A stretch of DNA of 6,781 nucleotides, from contig RPQV01000191.1 of NCBI GenBank assembly GCA_003818595.1, positions 1 to 6,781 of the forward strand. Reading direction: 5' to 3'. Both the position numbers and the translations under genes were made by a program. This document shows, piece after piece, positions 1 through 6,076 of the stretch (the stretch's first letter is position 1; every line of letters starts with the position of its first letter). The notes under the pieces are model-generated. The model made no database searches, was not told the origin of the DNA, and worked only from the letters and a program-made list of their open reading frames with translations. Source of the stretch: Calditrichota bacterium (GTDB lineage Bacteria > Zhuqueibacterota > Zhuqueibacteria > Residuimicrobiales > Krinioviventaceae).

Positions 1-97
1 ATAGGAGCAACATCCTTTTCACCAATTTCTCGAAATCACCGCACCGACAAAACAGCCTCACTCTTGGAGTGCATTCGTCCGTTTTCCATCGCTCCCG

Positions 98-1927
98 GTG
101 CAGGCAGGCGACGCCCTGTTGCTCGTCCTGTGGATTAACAGTCTCGATGAAAATCACTTGATCACCCATGTTTATGAACTTGCCGAATCTCCATTTGCCA
201 AATCCCTTTACGCCAATGCACAAGTCCAACCGGGCTGGTCGTTATGGATGCTGCCCTTCACGGCTCAAAATGAAAATGCCGATTGTCATTATCAACTCAA
301 TTTGGGAGGCATGGCCGGTAAAATACAGATTTCCGCGCCGGCGATTCTCAACTTTGGCAAAAAGTATCGCACCTATGAGCTGCCGGTCATCAGTCCCTCT
401 CTCGAATATGAAGGTCATGAAGAAAATGCCGCATGGCGTGAGCAAGCGCTGCAGCGCATTGAGGAATTTCGCAAGGGCGAATTGACGGTTTCTGTCCGCA
501 ATGCCTTGGGCGAGCCCATAATGGGCGCTGAGGTGAAAGTAACCATGCTGCAGCATCATTTTGGTTTCGGCACTGCGGTGACAGTTTCCCCCTGGCTTCA
601 ACCCAGCGTCGACGGCGATATCTATCTCAACAAACTGATGGATCTGGATGGTCAGGGACATTCGTTCAATGTGGCTGTTTTGGAAAACGCGCTCAAATGG
701 CCTGTTTGGGAGGATGATACCCGACATGGCGACCGAGAGCAGGCGGTTCAGATTATCAAATGGCTGCATGATCAACACTATCGGGTGCGGGGACACAACC
801 TGATCTGGCCGAATTGGATATCCATGCCGCCGGATATGAAACAAAATGCCGCTGATGTATCCTATCTCGAAAATCGAATTCACGATCACTTTAACGATCT
901 CCTCGGCTATCGGGGGATACGAGGGCAACTGGCCGATTGGGATGTGCTCAACGAACCGGTGAGCAGCCGAGATTTGGAAAAGGCCTTTGGCACGGATTCC
1001 ATGTATGCGCAATGGTTCAAATGGGCGCATGAGGCCGACGACGGCGCTCGACTGTATATCACCGAAAATGAAATGCTGGCCCAGGCCGGAATGGACAGCC
1101 TGGCTTTGGATCGACTGCTGCGCATCATCCGGCAAATCGATCAGGCCGGAGCGCCGCTGCACGGCATCGGCGTCCAGGGACATATGAAGTACGGCCTGAC
1201 GCCGCCGGCTAGACTGTTGCAAATTTTCGACAGCATTGCCGCTCTGGGCAAAGAGGTCAGCATCACCGAATATGACGCCGTGAACATCAATGACGACCTG
1301 GCGGCCGATTATATGCGCGACATCCTCATCGCGGCCTTCAGCCACCCGTCGGTGCGCGATTTCATCATGTGGGGTTTTTGGGATGGCGCGCACTGGCAGA
1401 ATGATGCGCCGTTATTCAACCGCGACTGGTCTTTAAAGCCCTCGGGGCAAGTGTTCTTTGATTATGTGTTCAATCGCTGGTGGAGTCAGGAGAACGGCGC
1501 CAGCAACCGACAAGGCGTCTTTTCGCCGCGCGTCTATTACGGTGAATATCAGGTTTCCGCAACGGTTGGAGATCATTCGGCGCAAAAATCATTTTCATTC
1601 AACCGGCAGCAGAAATCCATATCATTAGTCCTTGACACAGATATGACCGCTCCGAACCCTCCACAAAACCTGGTTCTGTTGCAGAACCACCCCAATCCCT
1701 TCGGCGGCATGACCAAAATCCGTTATGGTCTGCCGATCAGAGATAAAGTGAACATCGAACTCTATAATGTGCTGGGACAATTTATCATCCCCCTGATCGA
1801 TGCCGAGCAGGCTGCAGGGTGGCATGAGATCGTGTTCGATGCTGCAGACCTGCCGCCGGGCGTTTATCTCTATCGCTCGACGAGCGCAGGGATCACCTGC
1901 ACCAGGAAAATGTTGCTGATCAAATAA
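98..1927 (+). CDS. GH10 endo-1,4-beta-xylanase-like protein with N-terminal carbohydrate-binding region and T9SS sorting tail (5' end broken or outside window)
   Basis: Predicted secreted glycoside hydrolase family 10 enzyme that cuts beta-1,4-xylan. Residues are counted from the GTG at 98. Residues 1-95 resemble the CBM4/9-like domain that precedes GH10 in several phyla. About 128-160 is a small beta domain, and about 164-470 is the GH10 barrel. Seen motifs are ENALKW (196-201), RGHNLIW (231-237), WDVLNEP with the likely acid/base Glu286, QGH (His362), SITEYD with the likely nucleophile Glu391, and WGFWDG from 425. Residues 525-609 form a type IX secretion sorting domain with NPF at 533-535 and a KMLLIK end, so export and surface attachment are expected. 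Oddity: family-like sequence continues upstream through codons 5-97 with no ATG, GTG or TTG, and meets TAG at 2-4. The GTG start is therefore probably artificial, the signal peptide is missing, and the gene is either disrupted or continues upstream in another frame. Function call is firm; start is not. Confidence 0.88.
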   Translation: MQAGDALLLVLWINSLDENHLITHVYELAESPFAKSLYANAQVQPGWSLWMLPFTAQNENADCHYQLNLGGMAGKIQISAPAILNFGKKYRTYELPVISPSLEYEGHEENAAWREQALQRIEEFRKGELTVSVRNALGEPIMGAEVKVTMLQHHFGFGTAVTVSPWLQPSVDGDIYLNKLMDLDGQGHSFNVAVLENALKWPVWEDDTRHGDREQAVQIIKWLHDQHYRVRGHNLIWPNWISMPPDMKQNAADVSYLENRIHDHFNDLLGYRGIRGQLADWDVLNEPVSSRDLEKAFGTDSMYAQWFKWAHEADDGARLYITENEMLAQAGMDSLALDRLLRIIRQIDQAGAPLHGIGVQGHMKYGLTPPARLLQIFDSIAALGKEVSITEYDAVNINDDLAADYMRDILIAAFSHPSVRDFIMWGFWDGAHWQNDAPLFNRDWSLKPSGQVFFDYVFNRWWSQENGASNRQGVFSPRVYYGEYQVSATVGDHSAQKSFSFNRQQKSISLVLDTDMTAPNPPQNLVLLQNHPNPFGGMTKIRYGLPIRDKVNIELYNVLGQFIIPLIDAEQAAGWHEIVFDAADLPPGVYLYRSTSAGITCTRKMLLIK

Positions 1928-1969
1928 AATCTGCTATATTTATACGTTCCTCATTATAGGAGATGGTTG

Positions 1970-3328
1970 ATGGGCACAAAACACCTTGCGTTCGATCTGG
2001 GCGCTTCCAGCGGCAGAGCGATGTTGGGGAGCGTCGACGATGAGATCATCACGCTCACGGAAATCCATCGTTTCCCCAACCGAATGGTCAATATACTGGG
2101 GCATTATCATTGGGATATCCTCAGCCTTTTCGAAGAAATCAAGACCGGCTTGGCAAAAACCGCGCAGGCGGGACACACTGACATCCTGTCCATCGGCATC
2201 GACACCTGGGGAGTCGATTTCGGCTTGATTGCCCGCGACGGCTCTCTTCTCGCTTCACCCTACGCCTATCGCGACATGGTGAACGATGACGTGATGAAAC
2301 GCACCTTTCAGAAATTAAGCCGCGAAGAGCTGTACCGCCTCACCGGCATCCAGTTCATGCCCTTCAATTCCATTTTCCAGCTGTATCGACTGGTCGAGGA
2401 AGAGAGTCCGCTGCTGCAGGTTGCCGGCAGGCTGCTGTTTATGCCCGACCTGCTCAATTATTTACTCACCGGTGTTCAGGTATCCGAATATACCATTGCG
2501 TCCACATCTCAGCTCCTCGATCCTTACAAGAGGAACTGGCACGAGGAATTGTTCGCGCGGCTGGGACTTCCGCTGCACATCATGGCCGAGATCGTCCCGC
2601 CGGGAACTACGATCGGCAGGCTACGCCGCGAGATTGCGGAGGAAACCGGTCTACCGCCGGTTCAAGTGATCGCTCCGGCGAGTCACGACACCGCCAGCGC
2701 TGTCGCCGCGGTTCCGGCTGCAGGAGATCGTTGGGCTTACTTGAGTTCCGGGACCTGGTCGCTCCTCGGGATTGATTCACCGCAGCCGATCATCAATGAC
2801 GACGCTCTTCGCTACAATTTTACCAACGAAGGCGGCATCGACGGCAAAATCAGATTCCTGAAAAATACCGCCGGCATGTGGATCGTACAGCAACTGCGGG
2901 AAGCGTGGGATAAGGCCGGTGAGCCGTTGAGTTATACAGAGCTCGTTCGCCTGGCCGAAGAGAGCGGCAGCGCTCCGCAGAGAATCGATCCCGACGACCA
3001 AGCCTTTGCCAAGCCGACGGACATGTCCGTCGCCATCATCGACTATTGTCGGCGAACCCGTCAGCCGGAACCGACCACCAAAGGTCAATTCATCCGCTGT
3101 GTGCTCGAAAGTCTGGCGGCCAAGTATCAGCAGGTGGTGGAATCGCTGAACTCGCTGCTGCCGCAGCCGATCCAACGGCTGCACATCGTCGGAGGCGGTT
3201 CGCAAAATCAGCTGCTCAACCGGTTGACGGAACAGGCCACCGGAGTGCAGGTGATCGCCGGTCCGGCGGAGGCCACGGCCATTGGCAATATCAAGGTTCA
3301 ACATCGGGCTTGTCAACTCGGCGACTAA
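1970..3328 (+). CDS. rhaB: Rhamnulokinase (FGGY carbohydrate kinase), C-terminally truncated
   Basis: Cytoplasmic kinase converting L-rhamnulose to L-rhamnulose 1-phosphate with ATP, the second step of L-rhamnose breakdown. The ATG at 1970 is chosen over the TTG at 1967 because an AGGAGA box (1958-1963) sits 6-7 bases before it. Seen motifs are the N-terminal phosphate-binding segment DLGASSGRAML from residue 9, GIDTWGVDFGL ending near Asp83, ASHDTA with Asp240 (equivalent to the catalytic base of FGGY kinases; Asp237 in E. coli RhaB), LSSGTWSLLGID, and the adenosine-binding GGGSQN (408-413) followed by AEATAIGN. The gap to the GH10 gene is 42 bp, so co-transcription is plausible. At 452 residues it is shorter than the usual ~480-490: the protein ends soon after GNIxVQ, where relatives continue for some 30-40 residues. 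The stop lies 17 bases before the inferred left edge of the integron cassettes, so the 3' end was probably lost with that rearrangement. Activity is uncertain. Confidence 0.9.
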   Translation: MGTKHLAFDLGASSGRAMLGSVDDEIITLTEIHRFPNRMVNILGHYHWDILSLFEEIKTGLAKTAQAGHTDILSIGIDTWGVDFGLIARDGSLLASPYAYRDMVNDDVMKRTFQKLSREELYRLTGIQFMPFNSIFQLYRLVEEESPLLQVAGRLLFMPDLLNYLLTGVQVSEYTIASTSQLLDPYKRNWHEELFARLGLPLHIMAEIVPPGTTIGRLRREIAEETGLPPVQVIAPASHDTASAVAAVPAAGDRWAYLSSGTWSLLGIDSPQPIINDDALRYNFTNEGGIDGKIRFLKNTAGMWIVQQLREAWDKAGEPLSYTELVRLAEESGSAPQRIDPDDQAFAKPTDMSVAIIDYCRRTRQPEPTTKGQFIRCVLESLAAKYQQVVESLNSLLPQPIQRLHIVGGGSQNQLLNRLTEQATGVQVIAGPAEATAIGNIKVQHRACQLGD

Positions 3329-3407
3329 TTCTACAAAGTAATATGTTATGCTTGTCTAATAATAATAAGTATAAATTTTCAAAAAATGCAATGGAATAAA
3401 AAAATAC

Positions 3408-3437
3408 TTGACTTGTCATATCACAATGTGATATATT
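3408..3437 (+). promoter_or_regulatory. Promoter of the first toxin-antitoxin cassette (extended -10)
   Basis: The -35 box is TTGACT (3408-3413) and the -10 box TATATT (3432-3437), with an 18-bp spacer and an extended TGn element (3429-3431). The -10 region overlaps the palindrome at 3418-3434, as expected of an autorepressed toxin-antitoxin promoter. The family-like toxin ATG at 3442 follows only four bases after the -10, which would make the transcript leaderless or nearly so. Inferred from sequence only. Confidence 0.6.
3418..3434. promoter_or_regulatory. Perfect 8-bp palindrome, likely antitoxin operator
   Basis: The arms ATATCACA (3418-3425) and TGTGATAT (3427-3434) are exact reverse complements around a single central A. 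The palindrome fills the spacer and the start of the -10 box of the cassette 1 promoter. HTH antitoxins of HigBA-type systems repress their own operon by binding such sites. The assignment to this antitoxin is inference from position. Confidence 0.6.
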
Positions 3438-3441
3438 AAAT

Positions 3442-3749
3442 ATGCTAAAACTGAAAACCAAATGGTTCTAAAGTGGGCAAAGAAAAATTCAATTTCTGAT
3501 GACATGTTGCTAAAAACATTGGACGATCTTTCAAGGAATTTTGGCACTTTGAATTTAGGTGGAGGATTATATAAGATCCGGATAAAGAGAATTGGAAGTG
3601 GTAAAAGCAGTGGTTATAGGACGCTTGTTGTATTCAAAGAATTAGACAAGGCGATTTATATATATGGATTCTCAAAAACAGAACGAGAAAATTTAGAAAA
3701 AGATGAATTAAAAAGCTTTAAAAAATTAGCCAAGATTTATTACAGATAA
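3442..3749 (+). pseudogene. RelE/HigB-family toxin (PF06296-like), N-terminal frameshift
   Basis: Ribosome-dependent mRNA interferase-type toxin by family resemblance. The main frame from ATG 3462 encodes 95 residues with LGGGLYKIR (32-40), GSGKSSGYRT (45-54) and YGFSKTERENL (68-78), the core pattern of this RelE-like family. Relatives begin with a short stretch of the kind xxKTKWFxxWAKK. Here an ATG at 3442 reads MLKLKTKWF then hits TAA (3469-3471), while KWAKK continues in the frame of 3462. A 1-base loss or 2-base gain near 3469 therefore splits the gene. Reinitiation at 3462 would give a protein lacking about nine residues, but no ribosome binding site precedes that ATG. It is followed after 64 bp by its antitoxin, which is also broken, so real decay seems more likely than two independent sequencing errors. 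Confidence 0.75.
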
Positions 3750-3773
3750 GTGAAGATGAATATAATAGACAGG

Positions 3774-3791
3774 AGAAATTGGGTAATTTCT
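3774..3791 (+). repeat. Small hairpin between toxin and antitoxin of cassette 1
   Basis: AGAAATT (3774-3780) and AATTTCT (3785-3791) form a perfect 7-bp stem with a four-base GGGT loop, ending eight bases before the antitoxin ribosome binding site. A TATAAT lies just upstream (3761-3766), though without a good -35. It could tune antitoxin translation or mark a separate antitoxin transcript, or be chance in AT-rich DNA. Role unknown. Confidence 0.35.
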
Positions 3792-3813
3792 TTCGTTTAG
3801 AGGAGTAGAATAA

Positions 3814-4155
3814 ATGAGAGATTCAATAAAAGATGCGATTGGTGATACAGTTCAAAATCTCATTAATAGCGGAATAAAAACATCATTCACGGAGAAGGAG
3901 TTAAAGTAATTTGGAATTATAATACCTGATGTTGAAATAAATGCTCGTGATATTCAAAAAATACGAGAAACTACAAAGCTAAGCCAAAGTGTTTTCGCGA
4001 AATTATTAAATGTGAGTCCATCTTCAGTGCGTCAATGGGAGCAGGGTACGAGGAAACCAACGGGTTCGACCAAAGTACTTTTAGAATTATTACAAAAACA
4101 GCCATCAATTCTAAACTATCGTATATCATCATTTTATCAAAGTCAAAAAGCATAA
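3814..4155 (+). pseudogene. HigA-like XRE-family antitoxin with internal stop codon
   Basis: DNA-binding antitoxin partner of the toxin just upstream. The ATG at 3814 has a good ribosome binding site, AGAGGAG (3799-3805), eight bases away. The frame runs 31 codons, meets TAA at 3907-3909, then continues open for 81 more codons in the same frame to TAA at 4153. The second half carries the helix-turn-helix region (LSQSVFAKLLNV from about residue 56, then SVRQWEQGTRKPTG) and a LLELLQKQP helix, as in HigA antitoxins such as V. cholerae HigA-2. No good start lies after the stop, so the HTH part is probably not made, which would also lift autorepression. The final stop codon lies inside the R'' box of the attC site, a common arrangement in integron cassettes. 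Confidence 0.75.
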
Positions 4156-4277
4156 CGAAAAAATGCACCGGACTGAAACCGCTGATTCTTCTCGGCAGAT
4201 TTCGGGACAATACAAAATTCAGTTCGTTTTATTAGGTTAGCCTGATGCGGTTCCATCCGGTGATTTAAGGGTTAGCC
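4150..4277 (+). other. attC recombination site A (end of cassette 1)
   Basis: The R'' box GCATAAC (4150-4156) and R' box GTTAGCC (4271-4277) pair through AAC/GTT. Inside is an unpaired four-base spacer on each side. Then a long stem forms: 4161-4182 pairs with 4247-4266 with one mismatch and two extrahelical bases on the left arm (G4165, C4173). One-sided bulges of this kind are the diagnostic feature that integron integrases recognise on the folded bottom strand. The length (128 bp) is like the long V. cholerae repeats. The predicted cut is between G4271 and T4272. Confidence 0.85.
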
Positions 4278-4288
4278 CGTAATAAAAA

Positions 4289-4326
4289 GGCAAGCGTCCA
4301 TAAATATTCTTGAAATTATGCTTGCC
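4289..4326. repeat. Inverted repeat over the cassette 2 promoter
   Basis: GGCAAGC (4289-4295) and GCTTGCC (4320-4326) are perfect 7-bp complements 24 bases apart. The right arm overlaps the -35 box of the toxin promoter. It is a candidate two-half-site operator for the HTH antitoxin. A smaller CGGA/TCCG repeat (4334-4344) lies in the promoter spacer and could be an alternative. Confidence 0.45.
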
Positions 4327-4350
4327 TGTAATGCGGATATTCCGTATAAT
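4322..4350 (+). promoter_or_regulatory. Promoter of cassette 2 toxin-antitoxin operon, probably giving a leaderless mRNA
   Basis: The -35 box is TTGCCT (4322-4327) and the -10 box is a consensus TATAAT (4345-4350), with a 17-bp spacer. The toxin ATG at 4357 is the seventh base after the -10, the usual transcription start position, and no ribosome binding site precedes it. The toxin is therefore predicted to be translated from a leaderless transcript. Confidence 0.7.
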
Positions 4351-4356
4351 TGAGCT

Positions 4357-4692
4357 ATGGAAATAGTATTTATCGAAACGCCTGAATTTGTTACAAAGTT
4401 TGACAAGATCGCTTCCGATGTCGAGATGCTGGAGCTACAATATGAACTGCTCAAAAATCCATTTAAAGGTGACATTCTCAAGGGTACAGGCGGCGCCCGA
4501 AAAATCAGAATGAAAATCTCCGGCAGAGGAAAACGCGGCGGCGCTCGAGTTATATACTATTACGTTGATCTACAAGGTGAAATATGGTTTCTGGATATCT
4601 ATTCAAAATCGATGCAAAGTGATATTTCAGAAATCCAGAAAAAGAGATTATATGATTTTATAAAGGAGACGATCCATGGTTCATTCGAATAA
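4357..4692 (+). CDS. Type II toxin, RelE/HigB-2-like mRNA interferase
   Basis: Predicted ribosome-dependent endoribonuclease toxin. The 111-residue protein closely follows the pattern of V. cholerae HigB-2: IVFIETPEF at the start, ELLKNPFKGD (30-39), GTGGARKIR (43-51), the basic GRGKRGGARVIYYY (56-69) and an IYSKSMQSDIS segment (81-91). The basic GKRGG-R-IYYY stretch and the later tyrosine and lysines are the likely RNA-contact and catalytic area in this fold. It starts directly at the predicted transcript end without a ribosome binding site, and overlaps the antitoxin by 17 bp, so the two are translationally coupled. The toxin-first order is the HigBA order. The frame is intact, unlike the pair in cassette 1. 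Target specificity is not deducible from sequence. Confidence 0.88.
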   Translation: MEIVFIETPEFVTKFDKIASDVEMLELQYELLKNPFKGDILKGTGGARKIRMKISGRGKRGGARVIYYYVDLQGEIWFLDIYSKSMQSDISEIQKKRLYDFIKETIHGSFE

Positions 4693-4972
4693 ATATAGAG
4701 TTACAACTATTTCAGAAAATGGTGCGCGCGATGTCGTATATATGAGCGAAGAAGACTTGCAAAAAATGCGTGCAAAACGATTACAAAAAATAAGAAAAGA
4801 AGAATTAGGGCTTACACAAAAATTGTTAGCCGAAGCTATCGGAGTCAAGCTCAGAACTTTACAAGATTGGGAGATTGGCCGATCGCCTATGCCTAAGCCT
4901 GTTGAAATCCTAATGGAATTAATGCGAGAAATGCCGGAAGTGAAAGAGAAATTATTAAAGGCATCCCAATAA
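4676..4972 (+). CDS. XRE-family helix-turn-helix antitoxin (HigA-like)
   Basis: Antitoxin expected to bind and neutralise the overlapping toxin and repress the shared promoter. It has 98 residues with a charged N-terminal part (1-40). The helix-turn-helix spans about 45-70 (LTQKLLAEAIGVKLRTLQDWE), then a GRSPMPKPVEILMELM helix typical of HigA/MqsA-type antitoxins. ATG 4676 is supported by AAAGGAG (4662-4668) seven bases upstream, a much stronger ribosome binding site than the toxin has. That would favour antitoxin excess. Its sequence is clearly different from the broken antitoxin in cassette 1, so the two modules are not recent duplicates and cross-talk is unlikely. Confidence 0.87.
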   Translation: MVHSNKYRVTTISENGARDVVYMSEEDLQKMRAKRLQKIRKEELGLTQKLLAEAIGVKLRTLQDWEIGRSPMPKPVEILMELMREMPEVKEKLLKASQ

Positions 4973-5010
4973 GATAAACTTTTGGAATTTCAAGAACAAT
5001 GGGTGTAAAG

Positions 5011-5135
5011 GGCTAACAATCGCATCAACCCGATTTGAAACGCCGATGTTTTTAAAGATTTGGGGAAGGTGAAAATGCTGTTCGTTATTTCAGTTTAGTC
5101 CGATGCGTTTCAAACGGGTTATGCGGGTGTTGTAT
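5011..5135 (+). other. attC recombination site B (end of cassette 2)
   Basis: R'' is GGCTAAC (5011-5017) and R' is GTTGTAT (5129-5135). After four unpaired bases on each side comes a perfect 20-bp stem: 5022-5043 pairs with 5105-5124 except for two extrahelical bases on the left arm, C5026 and A5033. On the recombining bottom strand these are G and T, the classical pair of attC extrahelical bases. The terminal loop is about 60 bases. The predicted cut is between G5129 and T5130. Together with the patatin leader, this site accounts for the gene-free stretch 4973-5298. Confidence 0.9.
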
Positions 5136-5185
5136 GGTATTAAAATTCGCAAGTCGTGATTAAACTAATTTTTGCTAAATTCATT

Positions 5186-5215
5186 TTGGATAAAAATCTA
5201 TTCTTAGACTATAAT
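5186..5215 (+). promoter_or_regulatory. Candidate promoter for the patatin-like gene
   Basis: TTGGAT (5186-5191), an 18-bp spacer and a consensus TATAAT (5210-5215) lie about 83 bases before the patatin ATG. No other good promoter is seen in the cassette. The AT-rich setting raises the chance of a false match. Confidence 0.45.
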
Positions 5216-5298
5216 AAAGCACAAAACATTGGAGAAAGAAATCGCCTTCTTTTCAGGAATATGATATAAGCAAACCATAGGATTAAAACATAAATTGC

Positions 5299-6066
5299 AT
5301 GAAAAAAATCAAGAAACATAAAAAGATAGGTTTGGCACTTGGCGGCGGTGCTGTACTCGGTGCCGCTCACATTGGTGTGTTAAAGGCACTCCAAGAACAC
5401 AACATAACTATCAATTTTGTTGCCGGAACAAGTATTGGTGCATTCATTTCCGCCCTTTTTGCTTTTGGCAAAACATGGCAAGAAATTGATAAAATCACTC
5501 ACGACTTGAATTGGTTGGATGTTTCCAGCATTTCGCTCTTTCAATCCGGACTGTTATCAAATAAAAAACTGGGGAAACTTTTAGAAGAGAATATTGGGAA
5601 CGTCAGCTTTGAAGAGGCAGAAATCCCGATCGCAATGGTCGCTACAGATATTACAAGCGGCGAAAAAGTTATAATAGATAAAGGCAATATTGCCGAAGGT
5701 GTAATGGCGAGCACTTGCATTCCAGGCATTTTTGTACCAGTCGAAATGAATGACAGATTATTAGTCGATGGTGGAATTGTTGAAAATGTCCCCGTTTCTC
5801 CCTTGAAAGAGATGGGCGCTGACATTATCATTGCAGTCGATTTAAATACTGAATACGCTCATAAAAAACCGGAAAACATAATTGAAGTACTATTGAGGTC
5901 TTTTGAGTTTACACTAAAAACTGCAACTGAGCTTCAGACTGCACAAGTGGACATTCTTATCAAACCTGATCTTTCCGAATTTAATATGGTTGATATTAAT
6001 CAAGCTGCAGATCTCATAGAGAAGGGATACCTGGAAGCGAATAGAATACTAGAAAAAGTAACATAA
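5299..6066 (+). CDS. Patatin-like phospholipase (RssA/NTE family)
   Basis: Predicted serine lipid acyl hydrolase using a Ser-Asp dyad. It has 255 residues, about the usual size of a stand-alone bacterial patatin domain. Seen motifs are the oxyanion-hole loop GGGAVLGAAHIG (15-26), the nucleophile elbow GTSIG with Ser45, STCIPGIFVPV before the second catalytic block, and VDGG with Asp157. All key residues are present, so it looks active. The basic N-terminus (MKKIKKHKK) is not a signal peptide, so it is probably cytoplasmic or at the inner membrane face. The ATG at 5299 has only a weak, distant AGGA (5279-5282) upstream. It lies alone in an integron cassette. Patatin domains also occur as effectors in anti-phage CBASS and related systems, but no cyclase or sensor partner is present here, so a defence role is only a possibility. 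Substrate unknown. Confidence 0.9.
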   Translation: MKKIKKHKKIGLALGGGAVLGAAHIGVLKALQEHNITINFVAGTSIGAFISALFAFGKTWQEIDKITHDLNWLDVSSISLFQSGLLSNKKLGKLLEENIGNVSFEEAEIPIAMVATDITSGEKVIIDKGNIAEGVMASTCIPGIFVPVEMNDRLLVDGGIVENVPVSPLKEMGADIIIAVDLNTEYAHKKPENIIEVLLRSFEFTLKTATELQTAQVDILIKPDLSEFNMVDINQAADLIEKGYLEANRILEKVT

Positions 6067-6076
6067 TTTCAGAGCC

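Larger units (their letters stand above)
3346..4271 (+). mobile_element. Integron gene cassette 1 (decayed HigBA-like toxin-antitoxin pair)
   Basis: Inferred 926-bp cassette from G|TTATGC (cut between 3345 and 3346) to the cut point in attC-A (4271|4272). The left edge follows from cassette logic. On excision the first six bases of a cassette complete the R' box opposite its own R'' box. R'' of this cassette is GCATAAC (4150-4156), and its exact reverse complement GTTATGC occurs at 3345-3351. The same rule holds exactly for cassette 2. Contents are a promoter with operator, a frameshifted toxin and an antitoxin with an internal stop. Base composition is much more AT-rich than the rhaB gene to the left. 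No attC or clear attI precedes it. Confidence 0.7.
4272..5129 (+). mobile_element. Integron gene cassette 2 (HigBA-like toxin-antitoxin)
   Basis: An 858-bp cassette between the cut points of attC-A and attC-B. Its first bases, with the preceding G, read GTTAGCCC. This is the exact reverse complement of its own R'' region GGGCTAAC (5010-5017), which confirms both ends. It contains a promoter, a toxin and an overlapping antitoxin in the same orientation as the attC site. Toxin-antitoxin cassettes with their own promoters are typical of large sedentary chromosomal integrons, where they are thought to stabilise the array. Confidence 0.85.

Noticed and set aside
242..1393. Long open frame (383 codons) on the minus strand
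   Set aside because: It lies wholly inside the GH10 gene, whose catalytic motifs are intact on the plus strand; the minus frame shows no recognisable domain and is a GC-rich shadow.
3290..3302. GTTCAAC at 3296 as the left cassette boundary
   Set aside because: Poor fit to GTTRRRY and not complementary to the cassette 1 R'' box, whereas GTTATGC at 3345 is an exact complement.
2777..3316. Minus-strand open frame within rhaB
   Set aside because: Shadow of the rhamnulokinase frame; no domain pattern and no ribosome binding site.
3046..3399. Plus-strand open frame overlapping the end of rhaB, considered as a frameshifted rhaB tail
   Set aside because: Neither alternative frame after 3303 resembles the C-terminal part of rhamnulokinases, so the missing tail is deleted rather than frameshifted.
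3361..3400. Possible rho-independent terminator after rhaB
   Set aside because: The stretch is A-rich but contains no GC-rich hairpin followed by a T run.
4035..4235. Plus-strand open frame over the antitoxin end and attC-A
   Set aside because: It runs in another frame through the HTH region and into the attC stem; no domain and no start signals.
5541..5831. Minus-strand open frame inside the patatin gene
   Set aside because: Shadow of a gene with complete catalytic motifs on the other strand.
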